From Methanomicrobiales archaeon (GTDB lineage: Archaea; Halobacteriota; Methanomicrobia; Methanomicrobiales; Methanospirillaceae): a stretch of DNA of 6,357 nt. The DNA is taken from NCBI GenBank assembly GCA_012520015.1, contig JAAYPD010000140.1, positions 1 through 6,357 of the forward strand, in the 5' to 3' direction. Position 1 is the stretch's first letter; each line of letters begins with the position of its first letter. Positions 6,008 to 6,357 of the stretch are shown here, piece by piece. The notes under the pieces are model-generated. The model was not told where the DNA came from and did no database searches. It worked only from the letters and a program-made list of their open reading frames with translations. The position numbers and the translations under genes were made by a program.

Positions 6008-6357
6008 ATGTCTTCCCAAACTTTAACCTACCCCAAACGGCTCATTGAAGTTGATCTTCCAATCAAAAAGATATCTGAGCATGCACGCCGTGAAAAGTCC
6101 ATCCGTCACGGTCATATCTCTACACTCCATGTCTGGTGGGCTCGACGTCCTCTTGCTGCCTGTCGAGCTGTAATTTGTGCCTCACTCTGGCCAGATCCTG
6201 CAGATCCTCTCTGTCCGAATGAATTTATTGAAACTGCCCGAAAGGTTATGGACCGGTTTTGGAATCAGCAAAAGGTGGAGAAACGGGATTTAAAAGATCC
6301 AATAAAATTAAGGCTAGCATTATTGGATTTTATTACAGAATTTGCAAATTGGGATAA
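6008..6357 (+). CDS. DUF1156 / COG1743-type DNA adenine methylase (N-terminal part, 3' end cut by window)
   Basis: The first 116 codons are open to the window edge. The N-terminus carries the hallmark DUF1156 signature: KRLIEVDLPIKKISEHARRE, then SIRHGHISTLHVWWARRPLA with ACRAVICASLWPDP, at residues 10-70. Proteins with this start are large (often 900 residues or more), carry an N6-adenine methylase domain and often a Zn-ribbon, and recur in archaeal and bacterial defence islands beside SNF2-like helicases and DUF499 ATPases. The methylase motifs themselves would lie beyond the edge and cannot be seen. The likely role is modification of host DNA so that the partner helicase/nuclease complex spares it; this comes from context and family knowledge. 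It starts 26 bases after the helicase stop on the same strand, so co-transcription is likely. Confidence 0.88.
   Translation, partial: MSSQTLTYPKRLIEVDLPIKKISEHARREKSIRHGHISTLHVWWARRPLAACRAVICASLWPDPADPLCPNEFIETARKVMDRFWNQQKVEKRDLKDPIKLRLALLDFITEFANWD

Overview
The window looks like a piece of a defence island in a methanogenic archaeon, most likely of the order Methanomicrobiales (Methanospirillum-like). This placement is an inference. It rests on moderate GC content, on the flavour of the proteins (a long archaeal-type HsdM and a DUF1156 methylase beside a SNF2-like helicase), on TATA-type promoter signals, and on GGTGA/GTGAT ribosome-binding elements. No rRNA or other marker gene confirms it.

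Left block (1-2332): the 3' part of a type I restriction-modification operon. It holds the C-terminal half of the modification subunit HsdM (cut by the window edge), an unrecognised 49-residue ORF that overlaps both neighbours (ATGA, then TGATG), and a complete DinD-family protein. It ends in a 38-codon stub of the specificity subunit HsdS, stopped by two consecutive TAG codons. The genes are tightly coupled and read in one direction. Because hsdS is reduced to its first residues, this copy of the system should lack its own target recognition unless another hsdS exists elsewhere.

Junction (about 2290-2552): AT-richer, non-coding or decayed DNA. It contains an open tail of unknown origin in another frame, an unusual cluster of six TTGGGT hexamers, and an 8-bp inverted repeat whose right arm runs into a candidate TATA box about 30 bases before the next gene.

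Right block (2553-6357): start of a second defence-type operon. An 1142-residue SNF2/helicase-superfamily-2 ATPase carries a C-terminal DUF3883 nuclease-like domain. After 26 bases comes a DUF1156 adenine-methylase-type gene that runs off the right edge. A DrmD-like helicase next to a large methylase resembles the start of a class 1 DISARM-like system, or a related DUF1156/DUF499-type archaeal cassette. The genes needed to name it lie outside the window.

Striking small-scale signals are a perfect 24-bp palindrome inside dinD, a 26-bp imperfect palindrome just before dinD, and an apparent Asp-to-Gly change at the expected acidic position of the helicase's nuclease-like domain.
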